The position numbers were made by a program, and so were the translations under genes. This document shows positions 5,549-13,452 of a stretch of DNA of 14,388 nt, piece after piece. The notes beneath the pieces are model-generated. The model saw only the letters and a list, made by a program, of their open reading frames with translations, was not told where the DNA came from and did no database searches. This DNA is from Clostridiales bacterium (GTDB taxonomy: Bacteria > Bacillota > Clostridia > Lachnospirales > Lachnospiraceae): assembly GCA_029267975.1 (NCBI GenBank), contig JAJUHH010000024.1, positions 1 to 14,388 of the forward strand, read 5' to 3'. Every line of letters begins with the position of its first letter. Positions within the stretch are counted from its first letter, which is position 1.

Positions 5549-6490
5549 ATGAAAAATCAGTATAAGGTTGCGGAAATGATACATAACATGGAACAGATCA
5601 TTGTTGGGAAACGGGATGTGATTGAGTATACCCTGGTTACCCTGCTGGCAGGAGGTCACCTGCTCCTTGAGGATGTACCGGGGGTTGGGAAGACCACTTT
5701 GGCCAAGACCCTTGCCCAGACCATTCATTGTGGCTTTACCAGAATCCAATTTACCCCGGATACGCTGCCAAGTGATGTCACCGGATTATCCATCTATAAC
5801 ATGCAAAGCGGCAGATTTGAGTACTCCAAGGGAGCAATTGTGAATAACATTATTCTGGCGGATGAGATCAATCGTACCTCCCCCAAGACCCAGGCAAGTC
5901 TTTTGGAGGCCATGGAGGAGAAGCAGGTTACAGTAGACCAAACCACCTATCCGATTCCAAGACCCTTTATGGTAATCGCTACCCAGAATCCCATTGACTA
6001 TCTGGGTACTTATAACCTGCCGGAAGCGCAGCTGGATCGTTTTATGATGAAGCTGTCCATCGGGTATCCCCAGCTGGGAGAGGAGCAGGTGATGGCCGAT
6101 CGTTTTTTAAATCGTCAGCTTGCCCAGACCCTGTCTCCTGTAGTGGAGGGTGATACGGTGCTTGAGATGCAAAGGGAAGTGGAGGAGGTTAAGATGAGTC
6201 AGGACCTGGTTCACTATTGCACCAAGCTGATCGCAGAGACCCGAAAGGATAGTAATCTTTCCCTGGGAGCAAGTCCGAGAGCGACACTGGCTTTACTTAG
6301 AGCTTCCCAGGCTTATGCATACCTTAAGGGAAGGGATTATTGCATACCGGATGATATCATGAGCCTGGTACAGCCGGTCATAGCGCATCGTTTAATTCTG
6401 GCTCCGGAGGCAAGACTTTCTCAGACAAAGATGGAAAAGCTTTTAAAGAATATTATGGCAAAGGTGCCGGTTCCGGTATTAGCAAAGTAG
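5549..6490 (+). CDS. MoxR-family AAA+ ATPase
   Basis: A 313-residue AAA+ ATPase of the MoxR branch; relatives act as chaperone-like remodellers, often on proteins with von Willebrand-type domains. Walker A is GVGKTT (45-50), Walker B is IILADE (101-106), sensor 1 is N147 in ATQNP, and LDRF (162-165) carries the arginine-finger region. The second half is the AAA lid (LGASPRATLALLRASQAYA). The start has a strong AGAGGAGG at 5536-5543. It is the first gene of an operon whose next members are a DUF58 protein and a membrane transglutaminase. That order recurs in many bacteria and suggests that the ATPase acts on the DUF58 partner. The substrate is unknown. Confidence 0.95.
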   Translation: MKNQYKVAEMIHNMEQIIVGKRDVIEYTLVTLLAGGHLLLEDVPGVGKTTLAKTLAQTIHCGFTRIQFTPDTLPSDVTGLSIYNMQSGRFEYSKGAIVNNIILADEINRTSPKTQASLLEAMEEKQVTVDQTTYPIPRPFMVIATQNPIDYLGTYNLPEAQLDRFMMKLSIGYPQLGEEQVMADRFLNRQLAQTLSPVVEGDTVLEMQREVEEVKMSQDLVHYCTKLIAETRKDSNLSLGASPRATLALLRASQAYAYLKGRDYCIPDDIMSLVQPVIAHRLILAPEARLSQTKMEKLLKNIMAKVPVPVLAK

Positions 6491-6506
6491 AGATGGGATT
6501 GAGACT

Positions 6507-7706
6507 ATGATCACTAATCGTTTGATTTTTGTGGCGGCTATCATCGGAAGCGCTTTATTTGCCTCCTATTACGGAGGTAATATTTCTTATGCTCTTTTTT
6601 ACCTGACCATACTGATCCCGGTCATAGCCTTTCTCTATACCCTATATGTTTATTTTCGGTTTAAGATCTACCAGTCCATGGAGGCCTATCTGGTGGTGAA
6701 GGGGGACTGGACCACCTACTCCTTTGCCATAGCCAATGAAGACTATATTACCTTTCGAAATGTTAAGGTTAAATTCCTGAGCGATAAATCTACCATTGAA
6801 GAGGCCCATGAGATGACAGAATACAGTCTGTTGCCAAATGACAGTGAACGTATGGAGACCAGAATCAAATGCAATTATCGGGGGGAATACTACGTCGGTG
6901 TAGATTCCATTGAGGTGACAGACTTTCTTTATCTTTTCAGGATCACTTATCCAATTCTGTCTAAGCTGAAAGTGGTAGTCCTTCCCCGGGTGGTTCAGTT
7001 GGACCGCCTGGGCATAGCTCCGCCCCAGCCCGATGTAAAAAATCCCATGAACTTTAGCAATGCCGCAGAGGAAGCGCTGGATACGGAGGTTAGAAAATAT
7101 TTGCCGGGGGACAGCAGGAAGAGGATCCACTGGAAAGCAAGTGCAAGGATGGGGGAGTTGATCAGCCGCAAATATCAGCATATTCCCAAAGCGGAGATTG
7201 TTCTGTTTATGGATCTGACACAGGTTAGGGAAGAGGAGCTTAAGGTAATCCGGACAGAGGACAAAATAATAGAAAGCGTACTCGCCATTACAAACTTTTA
7301 TGCTCTTCGAAGCACTCCTTCCCAGATCATCTATGATATGGAGGGCAGGCAGGAGGTATTCATTACAGCGAGGGGGGACTTTAATGCCTTCTATAAGGCC
7401 TGTGCGCGTATTCAGTTTGAAGCAAAGCTGACAGTCAGTGAGCTGATGAAGCTACGGCTGCAGCGGGGGGATACAGGCATATTCTGTGTGCTGGTAACCC
7501 ATACCCTAAGCAGGGAACTGTATCTGACGGCACTTCAGGCTATATCCGGGGGCAATTATGTCAGCATCCTTTATATCAGTGATGACACCTCTGATGCTTC
7601 CGGGAAACTAATAGACAGTATGAAATTATCCGGGATTGCAGTGCATCAGGTGATGCTTTCGGATGAGATCGCCGAGGTACTTACCCGGGAGATCAGGGTG
7701 CTGTAA
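6507..7706 (+). CDS. DUF58 domain-containing membrane protein
   Basis: A 399-residue protein with two adjacent N-terminal membrane segments (about 5-20 and 27-50). The DUF58 signature YLPGDSRKRIHWKASAR follows, with D202 and H208-W209-K210. After it comes a von Willebrand-A-like strand, IVLFMDLTQ, but without a full DxSxS metal site. The function is not established; relatives sit beside MoxR ATPases and transglutaminases and are thought to be envelope-associated partners of the ATPase. The start at 6507 has only a weak GGGATTGAG before it. An ATG at 6493 can be excluded because it meets a stop after five codons. It lies 16 bases after the ATPase stop and 19 before the next start, so cotranscription is very likely. 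Confidence 0.92.
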   Translation: MITNRLIFVAAIIGSALFASYYGGNISYALFYLTILIPVIAFLYTLYVYFRFKIYQSMEAYLVVKGDWTTYSFAIANEDYITFRNVKVKFLSDKSTIEEAHEMTEYSLLPNDSERMETRIKCNYRGEYYVGVDSIEVTDFLYLFRITYPILSKLKVVVLPRVVQLDRLGIAPPQPDVKNPMNFSNAAEEALDTEVRKYLPGDSRKRIHWKASARMGELISRKYQHIPKAEIVLFMDLTQVREEELKVIRTEDKIIESVLAITNFYALRSTPSQIIYDMEGRQEVFITARGDFNAFYKACARIQFEAKLTVSELMKLRLQRGDTGIFCVLVTHTLSRELYLTALQAISGGNYVSILYISDDTSDASGKLIDSMKLSGIAVHQVMLSDEIAEVLTREIRVL

Positions 7707-7725
7707 TCAGCAAGGAGGATTTGCT

Positions 7726-10143
7726 ATGTTCCGTGACAGGGAAAAGCTATATCAGGCATATCGCAGTCTGCTTAGCATGGCCTTATGTTGGGCGCTGCTA
7801 TTAATCATTAACCAGTACTATGAGCTTCGTGTACTGATGGTTCCCTGCGCCTTTTTTTCTTTCCTGCCTACAGTTTGCATCTATCTGATTGATTACAATA
7901 AGACAAATGCTGTTACCTATCTGGTAATCGCAAGCCTTATTCCGCTTTTAGCACTCCTCTTCTGGCTGAGAGGCTTTCATCCCATTGCCTGGCTTAACGG
8001 CTTGTTTGATTGGATTGCAATTTATAATGGCTCCCAGGAGCTTCATAGGGCGCAGTACGCCAACTTTATTCTTTTTGTGGCAGGCTTTCTGCTGGGGATA
8101 ATATTCTTCCTTTTGCTTCGGTCATTGCAATGGAAGATAGTTGTGGCTATAGCAGTTTTTGCTTCCATGTTAGCCTTCAGTTTGGCACAATTTAATATGA
8201 ATAAGGCGGCTGTTTGTATTTTCTTGTTCTATTTAATATCGGTGATTGTCGAGGGCTGTGGTTTCCTATATGAGAAAAGAGCCGGTAAACAGGAGAAGAA
8301 GGAGAGCATCCTGTACCTGACCCCGGTATGTCTGCTCCTTGCAATCCTTGCTGTGGTGATGCCATCCAAGAAGGAGCCCATTGAATGGACCACGGTTAAG
8401 AATGTTTACCATGCCCTGAAGGATCAAATTGAGGTATGGAAAACTGATCTGGATTATTACTTCAATAAAGAGGACGATGAGTTTGTCCTTAATCTGACAG
8501 GCTATTCTGAGGATGGGGGTGATCTGAATCGCAATGCAAATCCCCTGCGGGCAGACAGAAAAATTGCCTTAAAATTTACGGGTCAATCCAATAATAAGGC
8601 GGTCTATCTCATCGGATCGGTCAGCAATCTCTATACCGGCTACAGTTGGGAGAAGCAGCAGACGAAGCTCCTGCCTGCTGTGAAGGAGTATCAGCTGGAT
8701 TATATGGAGCTTATGTATGCACTGGCCAGACAAAGCCCTGAGACACTTCTGAGTAATAGCTTTATCAATCGAGTGACTTATAGGATTACATATAATAATA
8801 TTAAAACCAGAACCTTTTTCTATCCCCTAAAAACCTGCTGGTATGAGCTGCGGTCTGACATAGAGGGGCCAAGTGCCGAGTCCTCCAATCTTCTCTTTCA
8901 TAAGGCAAGAGGAAGAGGGACTTCCTATGAGTTATACTTTTATGAGATGAACCTGCATGGAGATGCCTTTGAACAGCTGCTTAAGGATGCGGATTCTTTC
9001 TCCTATGACCGGGCCCAGGGTGTCAACATCAGCTCCCTTACCTGGTTAAATGAAAAAGTACTTGCCTCCGGTAAGACGAAAGCGTTGGAGAATCCGGAAG
9101 AGGATTATAAACTCCTGAAGGAGCGCGCAGAGGGAATAAAAGAAAATTATACTGACTTACCTGCAGGGCTGCCGAAACGGGTAAGAGAACTGGCTGATAA
9201 GATTACCGATGGATATGACAGTACCTTTGAGAAGCTGAAGGCCATTGAAGGTTATCTTAGGGGCTATAGCTATACGCTATCTCCCCAAAAAGCTCCTAAG
9301 GGAAAGGACTTTGTAGACTATTTTCTGTTTGAAAGCAGGGAAGGCTACTGTACCTCCTACGCGACAGCCATGGCTGTTCTGGGCCGCTGTATCGGGGTTC
9401 CCACACGCTATGTGGAGGGCTTTGTAGCAAAATACGAGAATAAGGATGAGGACGGAATGTATCCGCTTCCCAACAGCCAGGCGCATGCCTGGTCAGAGGC
9501 TTATATTGAGGGTGTGGGCTGGATTCCCTTTGAGGGCACGGGAATCTATGATGACCCCGGATATGGAAGGTGGGCAAAGCCTTCACAGACAAGCGCAGCA
9601 CCGGAGGTGTACCAGAATTCCTATGAACAGTATCAGACGGATAGCTATCCTGCTTATACGGGTGAACTCATACCTACTGAGCCTGAGAAGGATAATACCA
9701 TGAAGGATATCTTATATAGTACCCTGGCCATTGTGGCAGCAGTTGTTTTGCTTCTCATGCTGATTATCCTGTATTATCAGGCTTTGCTGTATCGTTACAG
9801 GAAAGAGTATGAAAGAGCAGATAACAGCAGGAAGATGTATCTGATGTTTCTTCGCATTCTTGCTATGCTTAATAAGGAGGGATTTGCTCTTGAGGAGCAG
9901 GAGACAATCCTGATGCTTGCGCAGAGAGTCAGGGACCATTTTAGTTATGACCGGATTGCCTTCCCTGAGGTAGCGGATATTTTCATGCGATATCGCTATG
10001 CGGGAGAAGAGATCACAGAGGAGGAGCTTGAGAAGGTCCTTCGCTTCAGACAGGGTCTGGACAGAAAGCAGAGGGAGGAGCAGCCCAGAGTGAAGCTCTG
10101 GCTGGAGGAGTTTGCATTTTTAATGAAGAGCAGATCATTTTGA
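7726..10143 (+). CDS. Membrane-anchored transglutaminase-like protein (TgpA type)
   Basis: An 805-residue protein with about seven membrane segments at residues 14-212, an extracytoplasmic middle, one further membrane segment at about 662-686 and a cytoplasmic tail of about 115 residues. The middle holds a transglutaminase/protease core: C542 in EGYCTSYA, H587 in AHAWSEAY, and E603 in PFEGT where family members usually have Asp. The layout matches the DUF3488/TgpA-DUF4129 family, whose Pseudomonas member is an essential inner-membrane protein; the substrate is unknown. I chose the ATG at 7726 over 7663 because AAGGAGG lies just upstream and the longer form overlaps the DUF58 gene. It is the last gene of the operon and overlaps the convergent spoIID-like gene by 9 bases. 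Confidence 0.92.
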   Translation: MFRDREKLYQAYRSLLSMALCWALLLIINQYYELRVLMVPCAFFSFLPTVCIYLIDYNKTNAVTYLVIASLIPLLALLFWLRGFHPIAWLNGLFDWIAIYNGSQELHRAQYANFILFVAGFLLGIIFFLLLRSLQWKIVVAIAVFASMLAFSLAQFNMNKAAVCIFLFYLISVIVEGCGFLYEKRAGKQEKKESILYLTPVCLLLAILAVVMPSKKEPIEWTTVKNVYHALKDQIEVWKTDLDYYFNKEDDEFVLNLTGYSEDGGDLNRNANPLRADRKIALKFTGQSNNKAVYLIGSVSNLYTGYSWEKQQTKLLPAVKEYQLDYMELMYALARQSPETLLSNSFINRVTYRITYNNIKTRTFFYPLKTCWYELRSDIEGPSAESSNLLFHKARGRGTSYELYFYEMNLHGDAFEQLLKDADSFSYDRAQGVNISSLTWLNEKVLASGKTKALENPEEDYKLLKERAEGIKENYTDLPAGLPKRVRELADKITDGYDSTFEKLKAIEGYLRGYSYTLSPQKAPKGKDFVDYFLFESREGYCTSYATAMAVLGRCIGVPTRYVEGFVAKYENKDEDGMYPLPNSQAHAWSEAYIEGVGWIPFEGTGIYDDPGYGRWAKPSQTSAAPEVYQNSYEQYQTDSYPAYTGELIPTEPEKDNTMKDILYSTLAIVAAVVLLLMLIILYYQALLYRYRKEYERADNSRKMYLMFLRILAMLNKEGFALEEQETILMLAQRVRDHFSYDRIAFPEVADIFMRYRYAGEEITEEELEKVLRFRQGLDRKQREEQPRVKLWLEEFAFLMKSRSF

Positions 10144-11094
10144 CAGATCAGTTAAGGTAATTCCGGTATAGTAATAAGCTAGGATCTCCTCATAGGAGGC
10201 ACCGTCTTCTGCCATGGCGTTGGCTCCATATTGACTTAAGCCAAGCCCATGTCCGGAACCGTTACAGATCACACGTACCTTGCCTTCATAGTCTTCGATA
10301 TAAAAATGATTGGAAGCAAGACCAATAACCTTGGCAAATTCCTCACCGGAGACGGTGCGGCTGCCAAGGTTAATCTTTGTTACATAACCGGCACTGTCCC
10401 GGCTTTCTACGGTAACCTGGTCAAAGAAATTCTTCTCGGATAAGGACAGATCGGCATAGTATTTCCCCAATAGGGTAATCAGGTCCTCAAGCTCATATTC
10501 CTTAATGCTTAGATAATTAATGGAGGTTATATCCTGCTTGCTGGATACACTGACCAGATAGGGAACAGAGATACCCCAAGCTTCTGACGCATTCCGGGTG
10601 TAGCCGGAACCGGTATTAAAGAATACCGGGAGAATCAGATTGTTGTCGTAGAGAATAACCTTATCCTTGGTACTGCTGATGGCATTTTCCAGCTTGGCAT
10701 AATACTCAGCGTAGTGCTCCTCTCCCCAATAATCCTTTAATTCCTGGGGACCCAGGTAAGTAAGGCCCAGCTCAGAGGTCGTAAAATTACTTTTGCGGGA
10801 GTCTTCACTCAGTAAAGCAATATTATATAAAGCATAGGTTCGTGCAATGACAGCCTGTGCGCGCAGGGCCTCCATCGCATAACCGGAGGACATATTGGCG
10901 GCCACAACACCCATTAAGTATTCATCAAAGGAAAGCTTTTCCCTGGTACCGTTTACTTCATAATTTATTGTAAAGTCATTTGAATCCCTGGAAGAGTTTC
11001 TGAAGCTCTTATTATTAAACAGAAGCGTCAGAAGAAAGGGGACTCCAAAGACGACAAGACATCCGATTAAGGTTTTAATTAAGATTTTCTTCAT
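10135..11094 (-). CDS. SpoIID/LytB-domain protein with an altered active site
   Basis: A 319-residue protein with an N-terminal membrane anchor (about 4-26) and an outside SpoIID domain. SpoIID is a lytic transglycosylase that degrades septal peptidoglycan during engulfment in sporulation. Family landmarks are FDEYLMGVVA (56-65), the ALRAQAVIARTYAL helix (76-89) and GHGLGLSQYGANAMA (281-295). The glutamate that is catalytic in Bacillus SpoIID, usually in an EMP context, is replaced by N67 (AANMSS). The histidine common in the F-H-S/T segment is N160 (FFNTGSG). It may therefore be a catalytically weak paralogue or a binding protein, so no spoIID symbol is given. The start has GGAGGG upstream. 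It is a single gene facing the transglutaminase operon, with no terminator between them. Confidence 0.85.
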   Translation of the reverse strand: MKKILIKTLIGCLVVFGVPFLLTLLFNNKSFRNSSRDSNDFTINYEVNGTREKLSFDEYLMGVVAANMSSGYAMEALRAQAVIARTYALYNIALLSEDSRKSNFTTSELGLTYLGPQELKDYWGEEHYAEYYAKLENAISSTKDKVILYDNNLILPVFFNTGSGYTRNASEAWGISVPYLVSVSSKQDITSINYLSIKEYELEDLITLLGKYYADLSLSEKNFFDQVTVESRDSAGYVTKINLGSRTVSGEEFAKVIGLASNHFYIEDYEGKVRVICNGSGHGLGLSQYGANAMAEDGASYEEILAYYYTGITLTDLSK

Positions 11095-11158
11095 AAAGCC
11101 ATACCCTCCGCTGTATGTTCGTATTGTTACATTATATTTTTTAGCAGGGGGCTTTATG
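11092..11158 (-). promoter_or_regulatory. Leader hairpin that could mask the SpoIID start
   Basis: On the minus strand, CATAAAGCC (11158-11150) is the exact complement of GGCTTTATG (11100-11092), which includes the start codon. Just inside, CCCT can pair with the AGGG of the ribosome binding site. Such a fold would cover both the ribosome binding site and the ATG. It matters only if transcription starts upstream of 11158, which the sequence does not prove. Confidence 0.35.
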
Positions 11159-11171
11159 TATAATTCTTTTA

Positions 11172-11200
11172 TTGCAAAAGCCCGGCATATTTTTCATAAT
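11172..11200 (+). promoter_or_regulatory. Promoter of the carbohydrate operon
   Basis: TTGCAA (11172-11177), a 17-bp spacer and CATAAT (11195-11200) give four and five of six matches to the sigma-A boxes. The predicted start near 11207 leaves a 65-base leader. The site lies between the divergent SpoIID-like gene and the propeller gene. No catabolite-repression (cre) palindrome was recognised around it. Confidence 0.5.
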
Positions 11201-11271
11201 ACAATTAAGGACTGATTATAGCGGCCGAGTTAGTTTATGATTAAATTATTATTGAATAAAGGGGTAATACA

Positions 11272-12525
11272 ATGGAAGCGCATTTGATTGGAACAATCGA
11301 TATTACGGCAGCAGGAGGAAATAAAGGTCTGCTGGGGGACCTGGATGGAGACGGAAGGATGGAGCTGGTAATGATACAGGCAGATGGGGACATTGATGAC
11401 CGTTATGTCCCTCATCAGGTAACCTGCCTGACTGCCTTCCGGCTGGACGGGCAAATGATGTGGCAGGTGGGGACTCCGGTGGAGCAGCCGGGCGGAACCG
11501 GGTCGGATTTTCCGGCACAGATCTATGATATAGACGGGGACGGTAAGCTGGAAGTGCTCTGCGTCATGAAGAAGGAATTTCTCATTCTGGAGGGCTCCAC
11601 AGGCAAGGTGAAGAAGACCTATCAGCTGCCGGGGGAGGAAGCCCATGACTGTATCATCATAGCCAATCTGAGAGGAAAAGAAAAGCCTCAGGATATTATA
11701 CTAAAGGACCGCTACCATAAGCTATGGGCACTGGATGATGAATTTAATCTTCTTTGGACCCATGAGGGTAACCTTGGACATTTCCCCTGGGCAAGTGATA
11801 TCAATGGAGACGGTTATGATGAGCTGATGGCCGGTTATGATTTACTTGATCATAAGGGAAAGCTTCTATGGTCCTGCAAGGACCTGGAGGATCATGCTGA
11901 CTGTCTTTGGGTCGGAGATGTGAACGGTGATGGTAAACCGGAATGGGTAATCGGCGGCAGCGTAACCTGCATGTATGACAGGGACGGTAAGGAACTATGG
12001 AGGTATGAAGGTTCCATAGAAGCCCAACATGTGGCCTTGGGTAAATTCTGCAAAGATCTGCCGGGGCTGCAGATTGCAGGTCTGGATCGTATCCGCCGGG
12101 GTGATGGTTACAAGGACCAGTGGGATGGTAAGGACGGAATGTTCCTGCTCGACTGTAATGGGAAGGAGCTATGGAAGGAGGACAGAAGCAGCAAGGGATG
12201 GCTGACAATCGTAGATACCTTAAGTAATTGGAACGGTGAGGGAGAGGATTATATTTTGGCTTACCGCAGAGGCGGTGGTGTGAAACCGACCCTTTATAAC
12301 GGAGACATGGAAGCAGTGCTTGTATTCGGAGAAGACGGTTATGTACTCCATGGGGATCTGTTTGGAAGAGGTATGGAAGATGTGATCGTTTATACCGGCA
12401 AGACTGCCTACATTTATTCCGGTACCTTTTATGATCTGAAGCAGGCACCCAGCGGAAAGGCTATCCCCCAAACCAGAAGACAATATGCTGCAACCCTGTA
12501 TCCGGGCGGGGAATATTATAATTGA
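11272..12525 (+). CDS. FG-GAP/VCBS-type beta-propeller protein, possible polysaccharide lyase-like
   Basis: A 417-residue protein made of propeller-like repeats with four calcium-loop motifs of the DxDGDG type: DLDGDG (23-28), DIDGDG (86-91), DINGDG (176-181) and DVNGDG (216-221). Several blades end in a KELW or KLLW strand. A histidine-rich stretch at the repeats from 164 to 216 contains GHFPW (H170), LLDHKG (H194) and EDHADCLWVGD (H208). I recall similar stretches in uncharacterised propeller proteins and compare the fold with propeller lyases of families such as PL11, PL24 and PL25, but I cannot confirm a family. There is no signal peptide or membrane segment, which is unusual for FG-GAP proteins. 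The start has AAAGGGG. It leads a run with a deacetylase and a GH16 enzyme. Confidence 0.75.
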   Translation: MEAHLIGTIDITAAGGNKGLLGDLDGDGRMELVMIQADGDIDDRYVPHQVTCLTAFRLDGQMMWQVGTPVEQPGGTGSDFPAQIYDIDGDGKLEVLCVMKKEFLILEGSTGKVKKTYQLPGEEAHDCIIIANLRGKEKPQDIILKDRYHKLWALDDEFNLLWTHEGNLGHFPWASDINGDGYDELMAGYDLLDHKGKLLWSCKDLEDHADCLWVGDVNGDGKPEWVIGGSVTCMYDRDGKELWRYEGSIEAQHVALGKFCKDLPGLQIAGLDRIRRGDGYKDQWDGKDGMFLLDCNGKELWKEDRSSKGWLTIVDTLSNWNGEGEDYILAYRRGGGVKPTLYNGDMEAVLVFGEDGYVLHGDLFGRGMEDVIVYTGKTAYIYSGTFYDLKQAPSGKAIPQTRRQYAATLYPGGEYYN

Positions 12526-12607
12526 AGAATATGGAATAATCAGGTAGAATTGAGCTGATGGAATGGGCGCGATTCATAAATCAAAATGAAGTATGAGGAA
12601 ATAGGCT

Positions 12608-13417
12608 ATGTTTAATAAGAAATTAAAGAATATTTATATATGCTTTCCGGAAGGCAGACATAAGGTTCTTACCATGAGCTATGATGACGGCCGTCTGGAG
12701 GACAGGCGTCTGGTGGAGATCTTTAATCATTATGGGATGAAGGGAACCTTTCATGTGAATTCCGGCATCTCTTCAGAGGATCGTATTCCTCTGTCAGAGT
12801 ATAAGATGCTATACCGGGGTCATGAGGTAGCGGTTCATACCTGTACCCATCCTACCATCAGCCGTTGTCCCATTGAGCAGGTGGTCCAGCAAATAATTGA
12901 GGACCGGCGGGAGCTTGAGAAGGCAGTGGGATACCCAGTCAGGGGAATGTCCTATCCTAACGGGTCTTACACCAAAGAGATTGTGGATATACTGCCTTCC
13001 TTGGGGATTCGATATGCAAGGATCGTAGGAAATTCGGACAACTTCCAAATTCCCGAGAACTTTCTGGAATGGAAGGCAACCTGCCATCATAATCATAATC
13101 TTATGCAGTTGGGAGAAGAATTCTTAAGCCTGCATAAAACACAATACTTATATATGATGTATGTGTGGGGACACAGCTATGAGTTCACCCATCAGGATAA
13201 CTGGCGCCTGATTGAGGAGTTTTGTCAGCTGGCCGGTTACCGTGATGAGATTTGGTACGCCACCAACATACAGATTGTGGATTATCTGGATGCGGCGAAG
13301 CGCCTTCAATTTACTGTGGAAGCCGATCGCGTCTACAACCCGTCCTTCCAGTCAGTCTGGATCAGCGTGGATGATAAGATTTATGAGGTTAAGGGCGGAA
13401 AGACCATGGCAATATAA
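12608..13417 (+). CDS. Polysaccharide deacetylase (NodB/CE4-type), no signal peptide
   Basis: A 269-residue NodB-homology protein predicted to remove N- or O-acetyl groups from a glycan with a divalent metal. Motif 1 is SYDDG, with catalytic D26 and metal ligand D27. Motif 2 is HTCTH, with ligands H77 and H81. Motif 3 appears as MSYPNGSY (114-121). Downstream are a His-rich CHHNH (159-163) and WGHSYEF (187-193), the latter taking the place of the usual C-terminal histidine motif. A short beta-rich tail follows (about 235-269). It lacks the N-terminal membrane anchor of peptidoglycan deacetylases, so a cytoplasmic or sugar-fragment substrate is more likely. GAGGAAA precedes the start. It lies 82 bases after the propeller gene and 35 before GH16. 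Confidence 0.9.
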   Translation: MFNKKLKNIYICFPEGRHKVLTMSYDDGRLEDRRLVEIFNHYGMKGTFHVNSGISSEDRIPLSEYKMLYRGHEVAVHTCTHPTISRCPIEQVVQQIIEDRRELEKAVGYPVRGMSYPNGSYTKEIVDILPSLGIRYARIVGNSDNFQIPENFLEWKATCHHNHNLMQLGEEFLSLHKTQYLYMMYVWGHSYEFTHQDNWRLIEEFCQLAGYRDEIWYATNIQIVDYLDAAKRLQFTVEADRVYNPSFQSVWISVDDKIYEVKGGKTMAI

Positions 13418-13452
13418 AATCATATCTTAATAAGGGGTAAAGGGGATGAATT

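Noticed and set aside
11101..11140. Sigma-E-like promoter for the SpoIID-like gene (CATACA at the -10 position with an AT-rich -35 about 15 bases away, minus strand)
   Set aside because: The implied start site falls within or after the GGAGGG ribosome binding site, leaving no usable leader, and the -35 match is poor.
11801..12448. A 215-codon minus-strand frame inside the propeller gene
   Set aside because: Its product is rich in Arg, His, Pro and Cys with no domain, as expected from the complement of a repetitive coding sequence.
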